From assembly GCA_933228895.1 (NCBI GenBank), contig OW121852.1:100523544-100587543 (forward strand): 64,000 nucleotides of DNA, given 5' to 3'. Made by a program: the position numbers and the translations under genes. The notes under the pieces were generated by a model. The model worked only from the letters and a program-made list of their open reading frames with translations. It did not search any database and was not told where the DNA came from. This document shows, piece by piece, positions 23,042 to 33,794 of this stretch (position 1 is the stretch's first letter; every line of letters begins with the position of its first letter). The stretch comes from Platycnemis pennipes (taxonomy: Eukaryota; Arthropoda; Insecta; Odonata; Platycnemididae).

Positions 23042-25589
23042 GTGAGTATTGAATGGAAATTCCACATTTTGGTTCGGTCTCTGCTGCAAACGATTAAACT
23101 GTTCTCTTCGCCGTTAATAATTCTTTCCTTTCTGCTTGATCAGTTTAGCTCTATCGTGCCTTTCGATAAAGCCCTCACTTTAGCTTTTATGAAGTATATA
23201 GCAGCCCTTCCATGTCTAAAACACAATTGTTTAAGTATTAAAATGGATAATATTCTCAACCACTGATGGATATTTTGAAAAGAAATATACAGAAGTGGGA
23301 ATTTCAACTCCTCTTCCAAGGGTGATTTCTAATGGTGAAGGGTGATGTTGATGGCAAACACGTTATTAGAGTGGAGCATGTTATCCAATTGTTGAAGGGC
23401 TATGAATTCATAATCAAATTATCTACTTTTCTGCAAATTTCTTTGCATGGATCTTTTTTTATGTTGTTGATCGGTTAAATAGGTATAGATCTCTTTTCAA
23501 AGGATTATTTGCTTTGATTTATTTTATACTTATCATAAAAACTGCGAATAGGGAATGAGTTTTAGTGAACTGTGTTTTGCTATAAATGTCATATTGAAAC
23601 TGCAAGCATGAGAAATAGACTTTACCTCACTAGTGGTCTAATTGACTTTCGCCTGCAAAAGGGTAGGAATATTATGAAAAATGGAATTCTAGATTAAATG
23701 CATTTGTAATCAGATTCATCACCTGGTACCTTTTCTACATTGATTCCTTTTGGTGTAACAGGCAGTTGTAAATGAGAGAAAATCACTCAAGGCCATCCAT
23801 ATCCATTAACTTCGGGTAAAATCCAGGGTTATGAGGTTTATATTAGTTTGGTCTAGGTGAGATTTAGAACAGGACTAATATTTGGTATTCATATTTCGGG
23901 TCATGTAAGTTATCCTCGGAGACAAACGGAGTTCAGAATTGCTTTCCTCGGGAAGACCAAATACTTGGTAATACTGCCATTCGTCAAGAAATAAGAGTGT
24001 TCTAAGAATTTTAAACTATTTATAGACGTCTTGTGATGAGTTGAGCTTTGTTTGCAAGCCCTTTACCACTCATTACACCCTTCTTGGAAAATCCTACTGT
24101 TTCAAGCTCAACGAAATAGGATCGGAATCCCCCTCTCAGTGATTTGTATTCCATGCCATTTTTGTGAACATTTCTATTCTATCATGTAATAATCCTCCTT
24201 CCATTCCACTTTTTATAATTTCATAAACGCGTTGCATTTCATTTTCTTTGCTTTCATCAAGTATGTTATTCTCATTACATATGTAACATTATTCCTCGGT
24301 TTTATTTTGTGCAAATACCTAATGCGCTGTTTTTGATAGTGCTGTTATTGATTTTTCATTATTTCATTCGAGCAATAACTGCATTTCCGAGTTTTTAAGC
24401 ATGGTTTTTTGTTAAAATTTCACACTCATTTAGTCAATTAATTTTTTTTGAGAGTTTTTAGTTCATAAATAGTTGCAGTATTTTAACTTTTTGCCGTTGT
24501 AAAGTTCTTCAGGTTAAGGCTCCTAGATACGTTTTCATGCCTAGTTTGGTTTGAATGTTTGTTACAGGTTTTGAATAGTTAAATAAAATAAATTTATAAA
24601 GTCTAAGTTTTAAATACGGTACTATAGTAAGGTAGTCATCCTTATTGTCTCTAGCTCATAGCAGGTATGAATCTTATTGTGACCAGTTTGTGATTTTGTT
24701 TAGTTAAAATTAAGAAAATAAGAAGATTCGTTCCGAACACTGAACAAAAGAAGAAAAAAGCACACTCTAATGAACCGCAACTTGACAGCGACTTTGTGGG
24801 AGTTATTGTACATAGATCCTGTGATAGCCAACCGCAAAAACTGATCGAATTGTAATGGATTAATGCATTGAAATAAACTGGTCTATTCCTCAACACTTAA
24901 TGCTAATTAGGAAAAAGGGTTTAAAATTAAATGTAAAACAAACACTGTAAATATTTATTAAATATACGTAAATATAAAGTGTGAAATATAATTAAATATG
25001 AGTAAAAACTAATCACGCTAAATGTGGACAAAACGAAAAAACTAAAGTGAAGAAAATTGAATATAAGATAACTGTTATAGCTGATTTAAAACAGTTCTTA
25101 CTTAAGTATTACGCTGACTTATTTACCCACTTGTGGCAGTTAAGCTAACAAAAGCTCAATTAACTGCCATGAGCACAATAATACTTAAATATTTTACTGC
25201 CTATGAAATTATTTATGAATGTACATACATAAACCTAAACTATTAAGCAAGCAATGTCCCTTACGATAACTAGTAATGCTAACCCATACATTAGCTGGAA
25301 TTAGGAGGTCACGTGATTTAATAAGGTTGTCACTCCCGTTATTTCAAAGAACTCCTTCGTAAATCACCACTCCACCAGAGGTGATAGGAAAATAGCCGCT
25401 CGATAAGCATAAGCTCAGCGTTAAACTGTAATCCCATTGATATAAGTTTCTCCGTATTAAAGCTTATAGAAATAGGTCGCGTTAGCGCCAAAATAGCACA
25501 GTGAATATGGGTGTACGAAATCGTCGTACAAACTTTAAAAGCGTAAACAAACCGTAGTCGAATCTATGAATATGACGACCTAAGTTTTA
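23042..25589. other. AT-rich DNA, probably GPCR intron 2
   Basis: No exon of the receptor was recognisable. A diverged repeat (about 24650-24710, AGCAGGTATGAATC...) recurs at 28228-28285. Confidence 0.45.
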
Positions 25590-25680
25590 AACCGGGGATC
25601 AGATTGATGCAATGACCAGAGCATTGTGAAGGCATCCCATTGTGAAGGCTTGGGATCCAATCCCGTCGGTGGTAACGATT
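25590..25680 (+). repeat. Possible tRNA-derived SINE head
   Basis: The stretch has a tRNA-like layout: GATGCAATGACCAGAGCATT in the box A region and GGGATCCAATCCCGTC in the box B region, about 50 nt apart. Neither box is canonical, so this is tentative. Confidence 0.35.
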
Positions 25681-26664
25681 TTCATTGGTTTTCGTTTTCC
25701 ATTCCTGCAATGTCTATCCCATCTTCATCACCAAACTTCTTCGTAAACTCTTCCTTCCGTTTCTATTCCATTCCATGGCCACCGTTCCTTCTATAAATAT
25801 CCTGCTTGGCAATCCTATTCTGCTTTTACTAAATTGCATGTATCTTCCCACTGTACCTAATTCAATTATACTGGTCAACAGAAATCATGGAGCTAGCTCT
25901 AATTTGGATAGTCTAACACTTCGACCCATCTCACGTGAACAAAACGAAATAGCATGAAATTTCTTTTCCCCTAATGCCTGTACACCCTCGCCACACACAT
26001 TTGCGGTGACTCGCAGGGAATTACGTAGGTGCAAGTGTACATCCCTTCTTACACTTTAACCTTCTTCTCCCATGCCCCCACCTTACCTTTATACTTGACA
26101 TACCCTCGACATAACACTCACTGAATAAATAAACATATAAATAAACTAGCTGAAGTTGCCCGTTGAAATTCAACGGGAGGGAGTAATATAATAAATATAA
26201 ATTGTGCTGAAAAACTTTAACATTATTCATGAAGGGGTGAAATATGTGGGGAAGGGAATAAATAAAGGGAGAAACTTTTTCTATGGAGTTAGCTCCAAGT
26301 TAGTATCGGCACCATGAATATAATTTAAGCCAATATTAACATATAATTATTGCCTGGACTCATGCCTAGGACTTTACAAAAATAAGAATATTAATTAGTA
26401 ACTTTCAGGCAGATGAAACCTGGTATGTTAGAAGGGGAGGTGCATACAAATGTCTCTGTACTGTTGCCAATGAGGTCAGATTCGGGTTTTTGGGAATGTA
26501 AGGACTCAAATCTACGGCAAAAAAATTTTTCTCTGTCCTTGCATGTATTTTATGTTTGTCTCAATTCTCCAACTTCATGACAGTGGCGTCAATGAACTTC
26601 CTACGGATAACTATCAATGCCTTTTATTCCAATTAGATTAAATTCTTTTCTTATAACCTAGTAC

Positions 26665-26827
26665 AGATTTAGAATGGAAAAGGCAGGCTTCGTATGAGAT
26701 ACATGGAACAAGTTGTGAAGGATGTAAAAGAGAGGAGTTACGTCAATATGAGGAGGTTTGCCGATATAAAAATAGGGTGGAGAGTTGCGTCAAACCAATT
26801 ACAGAATTGTTGACCGATGATGATGAA
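26665..26827 (+). repeat. LINE 3'-end fragment with (GAT)n tail
   Basis: Encodes, with decay, the last part of the LINE protein of 57032-57424: GRLRMRYMEQVVKDVKERSY-like words and a RVGWRVASNQLQ-like end. It is followed by AATTGTTGACCGATGATGATGA, the 3' tail shared with the copies at 28016, 42920 and 57010. Confidence 0.75.
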
Positions 26828-27794
26828 ATCAGGTACTTGTCGCCCGCGTACCTATGTTCACACCTCATACAGGATATTTGTTGTCTTACTAAATTACATT
26901 TTTTTAAATCCTGCTACTCCTATTTTTGGCTTGACTTCATTTAGGTTTCTTATCACGTTCTTGAGTCTCAAAATACAACAATTGTGAAAGCGGTCCACTT
27001 CGGAATACGGTATAAATATATAAAATAATCACTGTTTGAACCCCACAGAAAATGTCATTTAAATACTTATAGCTTTACCGAATGCAAACCTATTTAATCT
27101 GGGAGTAGAACAAAAGTTAGCACGTATGATTTTGCCGGATGAAATAGCCGATGTAGATTCAAGAACATTCCCGATACATTCCCTGGTTTATGTTAAACTA
27201 TATCTAATCTAAAGCTATTTGAATTGATGGAGATTTCAAAAGCGCTCCATGTCTTCTCTTCACGTCCCAGGTTGGTTCATATGCACAAACCCCTAAAGAA
27301 AAAAATTCACAATTTGAACACCGCTGTAAACCATTAAAATACTCCTAATTTGGACCTAATATTAACCTTCTAAATCTGTGAGTAGCGCTAGAAGTCAGCA
27401 CGTATCTTTGTGCGCGAAAATATGGCTGACCTTGCTTCACGAATAACCATCAATGCCTTCAGTACCTTCCTATATCCTCGCAAAAAACTAAATGCTGTTT
27501 GCGGCATCCCGCTACGACGAACTGTTAAAGCATCAACGATGTTTTCATTTCCGAGACGACAATGGCAAAGGCCTTAGCAACGCTCGGAAAAGAACCGAAA
27601 AAAAAAGGTAAATTTCAACATAAATTACACAATGCCCAGAAATCTGTAGAACAAAGAGTGAATCGATTAAAAAAAGAAAGTTTGAACATATTCCAATTAA
27701 ATACAATATAAATGAAATAAATCAACTAAAATTTAGTTATTTTACGGAGCGAAAGAAAAAGCTCTTGCGCTACCATAAATTGAAAAAGTCCATT

Positions 27795-27890
27795 TAAACC
27801 AATGTAAATACATAATTGGCGCCAGGAATCGAAACCGGGCCCTTGACCTTTTTTATATAGCCTATAGCATCTTATACGCTATATATATAT
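27795..27890 (-). repeat. Possible tRNA-derived SINE fragment
   Basis: The minus strand carries GGGCCCGGTTTCGATTCCTG, a good box B, followed by GCGCCAATTATG. The box A side is disrupted by a (TA)n run at 27876-27892. Confidence 0.4.
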
Positions 27891-28015
27891 ATACGTGTAT
27901 ACGCTAGAATTCTACAAAGCTTCACCTCAATCGGTTGAGTAGTTTTTGAGGAGATGAGTAACATAAATCTGGCAGACAGACAGACAGACACCACTTCATT
28001 TTTATATATTAATAT

Positions 28016-28165
28016 GATGATTAATCATCAAATTCATCATCGGTCAACAATTTTGGATTGGTTTGAGGCAGCATTCCACTCGATTCTTCTATCGACCAAC
28101 CACTTCATATCGACGTAATTTTACTCTTTTATATCCTTTACAACTTTCCCCATGTATCCCATACG
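28016..28165 (-). repeat. LINE 3'-end fragment
   Basis: The minus-strand sequence matches the 3' end of the LINE at 57010, with GGTCAACAATTTTGGATTGG on the + strand and the GAT/ATC-rich tail. It directly abuts the repeat ending at 28010. Confidence 0.7.
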
Positions 28166-28334
28166 AAAATTAATTATTATTATTTTAATTTTTTTTAAGT
28201 TCGAGTTATTTTTAAATTAATTCTCCCTAACTCACAGCAGGTATCAAAATTATTGTGATCAGTTTGTGATTTAGTTGTGATGCATACATATATTAATAAA
28301 ACCCGATGTCAATGATACCCGCGCTTTAAGCCCT

Positions 28335-28560
28335 GAAATGTGTTACTTAGTTCCCTTTGAATTAATGACCTCCAACTATGGGCTAAACTGAAATAAAGAA
28401 ACTTTCTCTGGAGATATGCGTAACACGTTCAGTGATCATCAATGCAATGGCGCAATATAACCGAGGATTATTGAAAAACCTCTCCCTGCGTTAATCGGTT
28501 TCAATATTTAGTACATGGTATATAGTTAGTGTGTGGTGAGTTTATTGAGTTGGTATCTGC
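28335..28560 (+). repeat. Diverged direct repeat, copy A
   Basis: Shares GAAACTTTCTCTGGAG and many flanking words with 29345-29560, about 1.01 kb downstream. The gaps and mismatches indicate an old duplication. Confidence 0.55.
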
Positions 28561-28889
28561 CAATATATAAAACACACTTAATTGAAACCAAACATATATT
28601 TAATAAAGTCCAAGAACCTTAACTATCCTTATATTTAATAGAAATTGAAAGAGTATTTGTTGCTCTTCCAGTGCTTTCACATCCAAATAGGTCTGTCAAT
28701 GTGATTACCTTTGCATTATTTAAAGCATCAGATGTTTACCACCAAAGGGAGTCATTTCATCAACCTCATCTAAATCTTAGAATCGATAACGATGCAGAAC
28801 GAAAATTAAAAAAATTCAGAAAATTTTTGAACGTCAATATCATTATCCTCACGAGATGGTGCTCTAAGCTCTTGAACTCGGGAAGCCAT

Positions 28890-29330
28890 TGTGGTCGAAG
28901 CGTTTATTGCGGAGCTATTTCGGTGGGAGATGAATCGTGTATGGGCAGTGGAAGAAAGATATGGATTGAGGAATCGGCACAAGAGGGGTGAGGGATGAGT
29001 CGAAACAGGAAGAGAGAGGGAGGAAGAGAAGGGGTTAGAGATGGAAGAGATAGGCAGAAAGAGAGAAGGGATTGGAAGTGAGAGAAAGGTAGAGAAAAGA
29101 AAGGAATAGAACGATCACCAGGAAAAATTTGGCGTAATGGGGTCAAGTGAGAAGTGGGAGGTGTTCGAGCGGGTGGATCACTTGAGGGACAATGGGCAAC
29201 CGGATGTGGAGGGGAAGGAATGGTAGAGGGAGGGCGAAAGCGAGGTCCGTGAAAGGTATTCCCTGATGACGAGAATTCCTTGAGAAAGTAGGATATGTTC
29301 GTTCTGCGGGTCATCACATGCAATAGTGAG
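28890..29330. other. Purine-rich block
   Basis: Strong G/A skew on the + strand (many GGAAGAGA-type runs). The 147-codon minus frame is proline/serine-rich and reflects the composition. It lies between the two copies of the diverged repeat. Confidence 0.45.
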
Positions 29331-29344
29331 GGATAAGCATTAAG

Positions 29345-29560
29345 CACTGAGATACGTAATTAGTTTACTTTGAATGTAAGACCTTAAAATATGAACTAAA
29401 CTTGAATAGTGAAACTTTCTCTGGAGTTAAGTGTGCAGTGATTATTAACTCAATAGCGCGATGTAACAGAGGATTTATGATAAAGCTCTTTCTGCAATAT
29501 TTCATTTCAATATTTACAATATGGTGATTAGAGTTTAATTGATGTGCTATGCTATAATGG
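29345..29560 (+). repeat. Diverged direct repeat, copy B
   Basis: Second copy of 28335-28560. It ends just before the left terminus of the TIR element at 29579. Confidence 0.55.
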
Positions 29561-29578
29561 AATGCTTACGATGTAAAT

Positions 29579-29770
29579 GGGTCATTTCATGCCAAATCGA
29601 CCGGGTGATTGCCCTTTGGGTCACCGATTTTGACCAAATTTGACATAACGGCTCCATTTGTTAATAAAATAAAAACTCCAAAGCCGCTTTGCCAAACACG
29701 CAACCGTTTCTGAAATATTGCAACGTTGCAAAATTCAAATTTTGCAAAATTTAGTACACATTTTACGATA
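29579..29770 (+). repeat. Left terminal inverted repeat
   Basis: Pairs with 33603-33794. Shared words include GACCAAATTTG, CATAACG and GAAATATTGCAA in the same order. Confidence 0.7.
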
Positions 29771-30102
29771 TATCTCCGAGACTCCGAGCGGCAAATATAT
29801 TGGTATACGGTTAAAAATTGGCGAGAAGAAGAAGAATGAGAATGTAACTGAGATCTGAAGACACCAGAGTAGGACCGTAACGTCGGCCGGTAGGCGGGCG
29901 CCGCAGTGACCGGCGGGTCACCGCGGAGGAGGGTTGTGCCTACAACATATACAAAAATTAGTCAAATCGCAGGCAAAGGTTCTTCGTCAAAAATCGATTT
30001 AAAACGTAGGCGGCGTTCTGGATGACGATAAAGTTCATTTTCGGGTATTCCCCGCGTTCGTTGTCTTGTGATGACGACAGTTTCGCCTTGGATTCCACCT
30101 CT

Positions 30103-32375
30103 TCAGGTCGAAGTATCTGCTCCGATGTTCTGGTCGCGTTTATATGCTGCCCCCCCTCCCATGCTGCTCTGCGCTGATTGGTTGTTTGCGTTGATGACCC
30201 TCTTCCATGCGTTCATGAGGTGATATCCGTCTTCTCTATTAAAATTGGGAGTTTTGTGTATTTCTATTACCTCCCTTATTAGTCTAGGATAAAATCTTGG
30301 TTCTTTCGCAATGACTTTTGCCTCGTCAAATTTAACGTCGTGTCCAGGTTCACTCCAAGCGTACTCGGCGACTGCAGAGATGCTGAATTTCTTGCGTTCG
30401 GTGGCCCTCTTGTGCTCTTGCAGACGAATCTTCATGGATCTGCATGTCTCGCCGACGTAGGATTTACCGCATGAACACGGTATGCTGTATACGCCTTCGT
30501 GGAGGTGTTGTGGAATCTTATTCTTGTACCTCGGGAGGATGTTATTAATTTTGGTCACGCACCTGAAACTCGTGACTATGTCATGTTTCATTAAAACCCT
30601 GGATATCTTTTCGCTAGTGCCGGAGATGTAAGGAATGGTGGCATAGGATCTTGGCACTTTCATTTCGCTGTCATTTCTCTCGTGGGCCTGGTGTCGTCTT
30701 TCTTCTTTTGCAGCTCTCTTCTGAACTGCTTCTTTTTTGTAACCGTTCTTCCTTAGGGTCACCATGAGATATTCCTTTTCTCTGGCCAGTGACTCTTCGT
30801 CCGATAGTTTGTAAGCGCGGTGCATGAGTGTCGCCACCAGTGACGCCTTCTGAGCTGGGTGGTGGTGTGACGAGGCGTTTAGGTAGCGGTCAGTATGAGT
30901 TGCTTTTCTATATACCGCGTGTCCGAAACTCCCGTCGGTATTCTTTTCGACCATCACGTCTAGGAATGAAGTCTTGTTCTCTTTTTCTGTTTCCATCTTG
31001 AACTGTATTGCCGGATGCTGCGAGTTGATGTGCTGCAGGAACATCTGTAGCTCTTGTCGGTCATGTGGCCAGATAACAAAAGTATCGTCTACATATCTGA
31101 GCCACATTTTGGGTTTCTTGTCGTACGAGTCGATCGCCTTTTGTTCAAATCTCTCCATATATATGTCTGCTATTACAGGGGATAGTGGTGACCCCATTGC
31201 TGCTCCTTCACATTGTTGGTAGAAACTCCCGTTCCAAAGGAAGTAGGAATTCTGAAGGCAGTGCTCTATCAGTTGGGGATAATCCTCAGGAATTCCGGTT
31301 GTAGCAAGTTCTTTTATGATACCTAGTAATTGTTTCTTGGACCGGGACGTTGGTAAATAGGGATGTGACGTCGAAGCTGACTAATATGTCATTGGTGTGA
31401 AGAATATGTCTTGAAGAAAATCACCATTGGCGCTTACGGTGATTTTCTTCAAGATTTCGATAAGTGAGTGGAGTCTCTCACAAAGGAAGTAGTTTTTCCG
31501 ACGTATATTTGTAGTGACTGCGCTATATATTTGGCCAGTCGATACGTAGGCGCGTCTATCTGGCTGACTATGGGTCTGAGTGGTATTCCTTCCTTATGGT
31601 CTTTGGGCAAGTCGTACAGTCTTGGTGGTTTGGCGGCCGAGGGAAGCAGGCGTTTTTGTTCCTCCCTTGCGATGGACGATTTCTTAATTATGGCCCTGGT
31701 GTCTCTCTCCGTTTTTGCGGTCGGGTCGGCTCTAAGTTTCTTGTACGTTGGGTCTTCCAGCATTAGGGATATCTTGCTTTCGTAGTCCTCTTTATTCATT
31801 AGGACAGTGGAGTTCCCTTTATCCGCTGGGAGTAAGAGAACATTCTCGTTATTTCTCAGATCTTTCAAGGCTTGTTTTTCGGCGCTGGTGACGTTGCTCT
31901 TTGGTAACCTTGCATTCCGAAGAATGCGGGCAACATCTTCTCTTATTTCGTCAGCATCGGCCTTCGGAAGCCTCCGGATAGCATGTTCTACGTCCGTGAT
32001 GATTTCATCTCTGGGTAGTCTTGCGGGAGCAATAGCAAAATTTAGTCCCTTGGATAATATGGATGTGGCGGCGTCGGTCAGTCGGTGGTCCGTGAAATTG
32101 ATGACCGAGCGATCTTTTTCGGGATCATTCGACTTTGTAGGGTTTTGGCGTGCTGAAAGCTTTCCAAATTTCTTGATTTGCGTCTCCCTGACTGCTGCTT
32201 CAGTAGTTTGGAATGAGTCAAAGGTGATTTTTTCTATTTTATCCCAGTCCGTAGGATTCAATGTGACTCCTAATTCAAGGTGAATGCTTAGGAGTTCCTT
32301 CGAGCACAAGTGGAGGGAGTGGCGTGTATGATGTACACGTTCTCCCAGGAGCGCCTCGCTGCACAGTGGTCGGAA
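30103..32375 (-). pseudogene. Penelope RT-GIY-YIG polyprotein, frameshifted
   Basis: The protein would copy the element's RNA and nick target DNA. Read from 32375 downward: a helical N-terminal region, then LLPADKGNSTVLM and LYDLPKDHKEGIPLRPIVS (RT motifs before the palm). The VSFDVTSLFTNVP motif with the first catalytic aspartate lies in the broken segment near 31350. Next come AAMGSPLSPVIADIY (31170-31205), the RYVDDTFV catalytic pair (31081-31105), a thumb region, and finally VYSIPCSCGKSYVGETCRS with REVIEIHKTPNFNRED, the GIY-YIG nuclease. The two open pieces (32501-31449 and 31197-30103) are separated by a 35-nt insertion plus a small indel near 31330. The frame's first ~40 codons (32501 to about 32380) lie in the host TIR element and are not PLE. 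Confidence 0.9.
31411..31452. repeat. Perfect 15-bp hairpin from an inverted templated insertion
   Basis: 31411-31425 and 31438-31452 are perfect reverse complements with a 12-nt loop. The left arm belongs to a 35-nt stretch (31391-31425) that is absent from the expected PLE coding sequence. Removing it restores continuous RT homology, so the hairpin arose by an inverted copying event. Confidence 0.85.
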
Positions 32376-33602
32376 ATCGAAAATACCTGGCCAAAATTCA
32401 AAAAGTGATTTTTTCAAGCCACGAAGCTGAAACTTTGCATTAATATTCTCAAAAGACCTCTGCATGCGATGACGCAAAGCATTTTTCTTAGTACACAGCA
32501 CTTAACAATTAGCATGAGGTCAAAGTTGCACAAATTTCGCAAAAATTGTCTACACTCAATTTTCTCACGAAATCTTCAAAATCAAGCCCATACTAAGGCA
32601 TTATGTGTAAATAATTGGAATAAAAAGTAATTTCATTAGATGAAACAGTTTTTCGTTTTGGTTTTCATGTAGTCTGCTTACATTTTTGTAATTATTTACC
32701 AAAGATATTAAACAAAATGGCAGACCCTCATTTTTGGTCATTTTTTTAATATATGTAGAGAAAAAGTAAATTGCATCGCCGAGCATCACGGAGTAACTTA
32801 TATGGGGAAACTCTACAAAGCTTCCATAGTGCGAATCCGATGAGTGATGCTGCGACCGTTTGCGACGCCGAATTTCACATCAGTTTTTCGATCGCGCGGT
32901 CGAGTCTGGTTGAACCCGCCTGTAGCGGGGAGTAACGTGGCGCGGCAAGTGTGTGGACTGGATTGTAGTCGCATCCACTCCGCTTTGGAGATTTTCGAGA
33001 TACAAACATTGGTAGAGATCCTCCATGCATTATATTTGGCAGAAATCGCGGAAAAAATTACACATTTTATCACATGGGGTAAAGGTCTAGGAGGTACTGA
33101 CAGACTTCTTTCTTCGGGTGCACCGCGGGAGTTTCTCTTCTTACCAACTTGACATCGCCTACCGACGAATACGTACACTTATAACGGAGACAGCATGCAT
33201 ACCACACAGGATTATTGTCCATTCGAGGCCACCCACCCACAGCTGGTGTCGCACGGCTGCAATTTCCCCGCCCCCTGCACTGCGGTTGGGCTTTCGGCGA
33301 AGGGTCCGTTTTATGACACCGCGGATCCCTTTACGCTTCTAGTTGCGGATATTTTTGAGAAAACGTTTCCTAGACTCCAACAAAATGCACCAGAGCGTTC
33401 AGTTTCATTTTGGCAGTGGTTAGAAGCAGTAGATTTTGAAACTTCAGCTCGGATTTCACTCGTGTTGGTGTCAATATTGGATCTCCCGTAATTCCCTCTA
33501 CAACTCCTAATGGTAAGGATACGTTGCTAACCACTTCAAGATTCCTCACTGACAGACATTAGCTTGTACTAATAGAGTACACATACCTTGAAAAAGTGTT
33601 AA

Positions 33603-33794
33603 AATGTGTAGTAACTTTTCAAAATTCGAATTTTGCACCTTTGCAATATTTCGGAAACTGTTGCGTGTTTTCAAAGTGGCTTTATACATTTCATTTTATT
33701 ATCAAATGGAAGCGTTATGCCAAATTTGGTCACAATCAGTGACCCTAAGGGTCATTTTTGCCGATATCCTGGTGGAATTGACGGGTAATGACCC
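33603..33794 (-). repeat. Right terminal inverted repeat
   Basis: Reverse complement of the left repeat; it ends ...AATGACCC at 33794, followed by AAAT. Confidence 0.7.

Larger units (their letters stand above)
26140..28010 (+). repeat. Old insect interspersed repeat, composite
   Basis: It starts with CTAGCTGAAGTTGCCCG and ends with GGTTGAGTAGTTTTTGAGGA, a CAGACAGACAGACA run and TTTATATATTAATATGATGA. This begin/end pair is common in arthropod genomes around a repeat family I cannot name. The interior holds several diverged, loosely repeated segments (compare about 27030-27190 with 27310-27470) and no coding frame. A LINE 3' end (26665-26827) and a SINE-like piece lie within it. Confidence 0.5.
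29880..32375 (-). mobile_element. Near full-length Penelope-like retroelement
   Basis: A minus-strand PLE of about 2.5 kb inserted in the TIR element. It has an N-terminal region, Penelope reverse transcriptase and a C-terminal GIY-YIG endonuclease in the family's usual order. Its 3' region (29880-30110) has the short GAAAC/dyad motif near 30070 and a GC-rich tail. The 5' boundary near 32375 is where the protein-coding signal stops and AT-rich TIR-element sequence resumes. It is dead: one templated insertion and at least one further frameshift break the RT. Confidence 0.85.
29579..33794. mobile_element. 4.2-kb TIR DNA transposon hosting a PLE
   Basis: Termini starting GGGTCATT are inverted copies of each other over about 190 bp (29579-29770 and 33603-33794, roughly 75-80% identical by eye). 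AAAT flanks both ends and could be a 4-bp target duplication. About 1.2 kb between 32380 and 33600 appears to be the element's own interior; it has mid-GC frames (32844-33152 and 33195-33491) without a recognisable domain. The rest is an inserted Penelope-like element. The GGGTCATT start resembles the element at 2380, so both may belong to one superfamily, perhaps Sola-like; that is inference. Confidence 0.65.
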
